A stretch of 6,648 nt of DNA from Acidobacteriota bacterium (GTDB taxonomy: Bacteria > Acidobacteriota > Terriglobia > Acidiferrales > UBA7541): positions 1 to 6,648 of the forward strand of contig QHYF01000192.1 in NCBI GenBank assembly GCA_003224075.1, written 5' to 3'. The first letter of the stretch is position 1. Each line of letters starts with the position of its first letter. The notes under the pieces were generated by a model, which ran no database searches, was not told where the DNA came from, and saw nothing but the letters and a program-made list of their open reading frames with translations. Shown here piece after piece: positions 6,531 through 6,648 of the stretch. Position numbers and translations under genes: made by a program.

Positions 6531-6568
6531 TGCTCTCGGTTAGATCGGGCCCTGTCTTGCCGTCGGAA

Positions 6569-6573
6569 AGGAG
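6569..6573 (+). promoter_or_regulatory. Ribosome binding site for the right-edge gene
   Basis: AGGAG lies 11 nt before the ATG at 6585. The spacing is slightly long, but the sequence is strong and no closer start codon is in a useful position. Confidence 0.5.
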
Positions 6574-6584
6574 ATATCATTCCC

Positions 6585-6648
6585 ATGTTTCGTCAGCGCA
6601 CCAAGGCCTTATTCTTAATCTCCGCCATGCTTGCTATTGGCCTTCCTG
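6585..6648 (+). CDS. N-terminus of an exported or membrane protein, cut by window edge
   Basis: An ATG at 6585 opens a frame that runs off the window after 21 codons. The visible residues begin with a basic stretch (RQRTK) and then a hydrophobic run (ALFLISAMLAIGLP), the form of a signal peptide or first membrane helix. A ribosome binding site precedes it. Nothing more of the protein is visible, so its function cannot be stated. Its coding status is supported by the combination of start, ribosome binding site and signal-like N-terminus only. Confidence 0.6.
   Translation, partial: MFRQRTKALFLISAMLAIGLP

Larger units (their letters stand above)
6128..6568. other. Long intergenic region without a convincing gene
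   Basis: About 440 bp separate the PilZ gene from the right-edge gene; the two are divergent, so this is a shared upstream region. Open frames of 60-69 codons exist on both strands but overlap each other, have arginine- and serine-rich composition, lack ribosome binding sites and show no recognisable domain. The region holds the candidate PilZ promoter, a hairpin at 6385-6404, a short direct repeat at 6498-6530, and two copies of ATTGACC on the minus strand (at 6187-6193 and 6220-6226). A weak plus-strand promoter match, TTGAAG (6452-6457) with AACTAT 18 bp later (6476-6481), could serve the right-edge gene. No transposase remnant or tRNA was seen. Confidence 0.6.

Overview
The window looks like a moderately GC-rich bacterial chromosome. 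The gene types and style (a very long LplT-Aas fusion, a small stand-alone PilZ protein, a lone xylose-type binding protein) suggest an Acidobacteriota-like organism. That assignment is inference from protein character; there is no rRNA or other marker gene here. I see no insertion sequence, CRISPR array, tRNA, phage gene or clear sign of recent transfer.

Layout. At the left edge, on the minus strand, is the N-terminal part of a short-chain dehydrogenase/reductase. A 172-bp divergent spacer separates it from a large plus-strand gene (412-3852) that fuses a 12-helix MFS transporter of the LplT type, a PlsC-type acyltransferase and an acyl-ACP synthetase (Aas). After 33 bp comes a six-helix membrane protein (3886-4545) of the PAP2_C / sphingomyelin-synthase-like phosphatase-transferase family. 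A 144-bp spacer with a good match to a sigma-54 promoter precedes a secreted D-xylose-binding protein of the XylF family (4690-5748). A minus-strand PilZ-domain protein (5777-6115) converges on xylF, 28 bp away. About 470 bp without a convincing gene follows, holding a candidate PilZ promoter, a hairpin and a short direct repeat. The window ends in the first 21 codons of an exported or membrane protein (from 6585).

How the genes work together. The fused LplT-Aas protein should bring lysophospholipid across the inner membrane and re-acylate it with acyl-ACP made by its own ligase domain. The PAP2_C protein next door probably acts on lipid phosphates or head groups in the same membrane. The two are plausibly one phospholipid repair or remodelling unit. 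The xylF gene has no ABC ATPase or permease beside it, so it is either an orphan binding protein served by a transporter elsewhere or a ligand sensor. The most notable items are the lipid gene pair and the sigma-54-like site in front of the orphan xylF. Nothing here amounts to a clearly new system.
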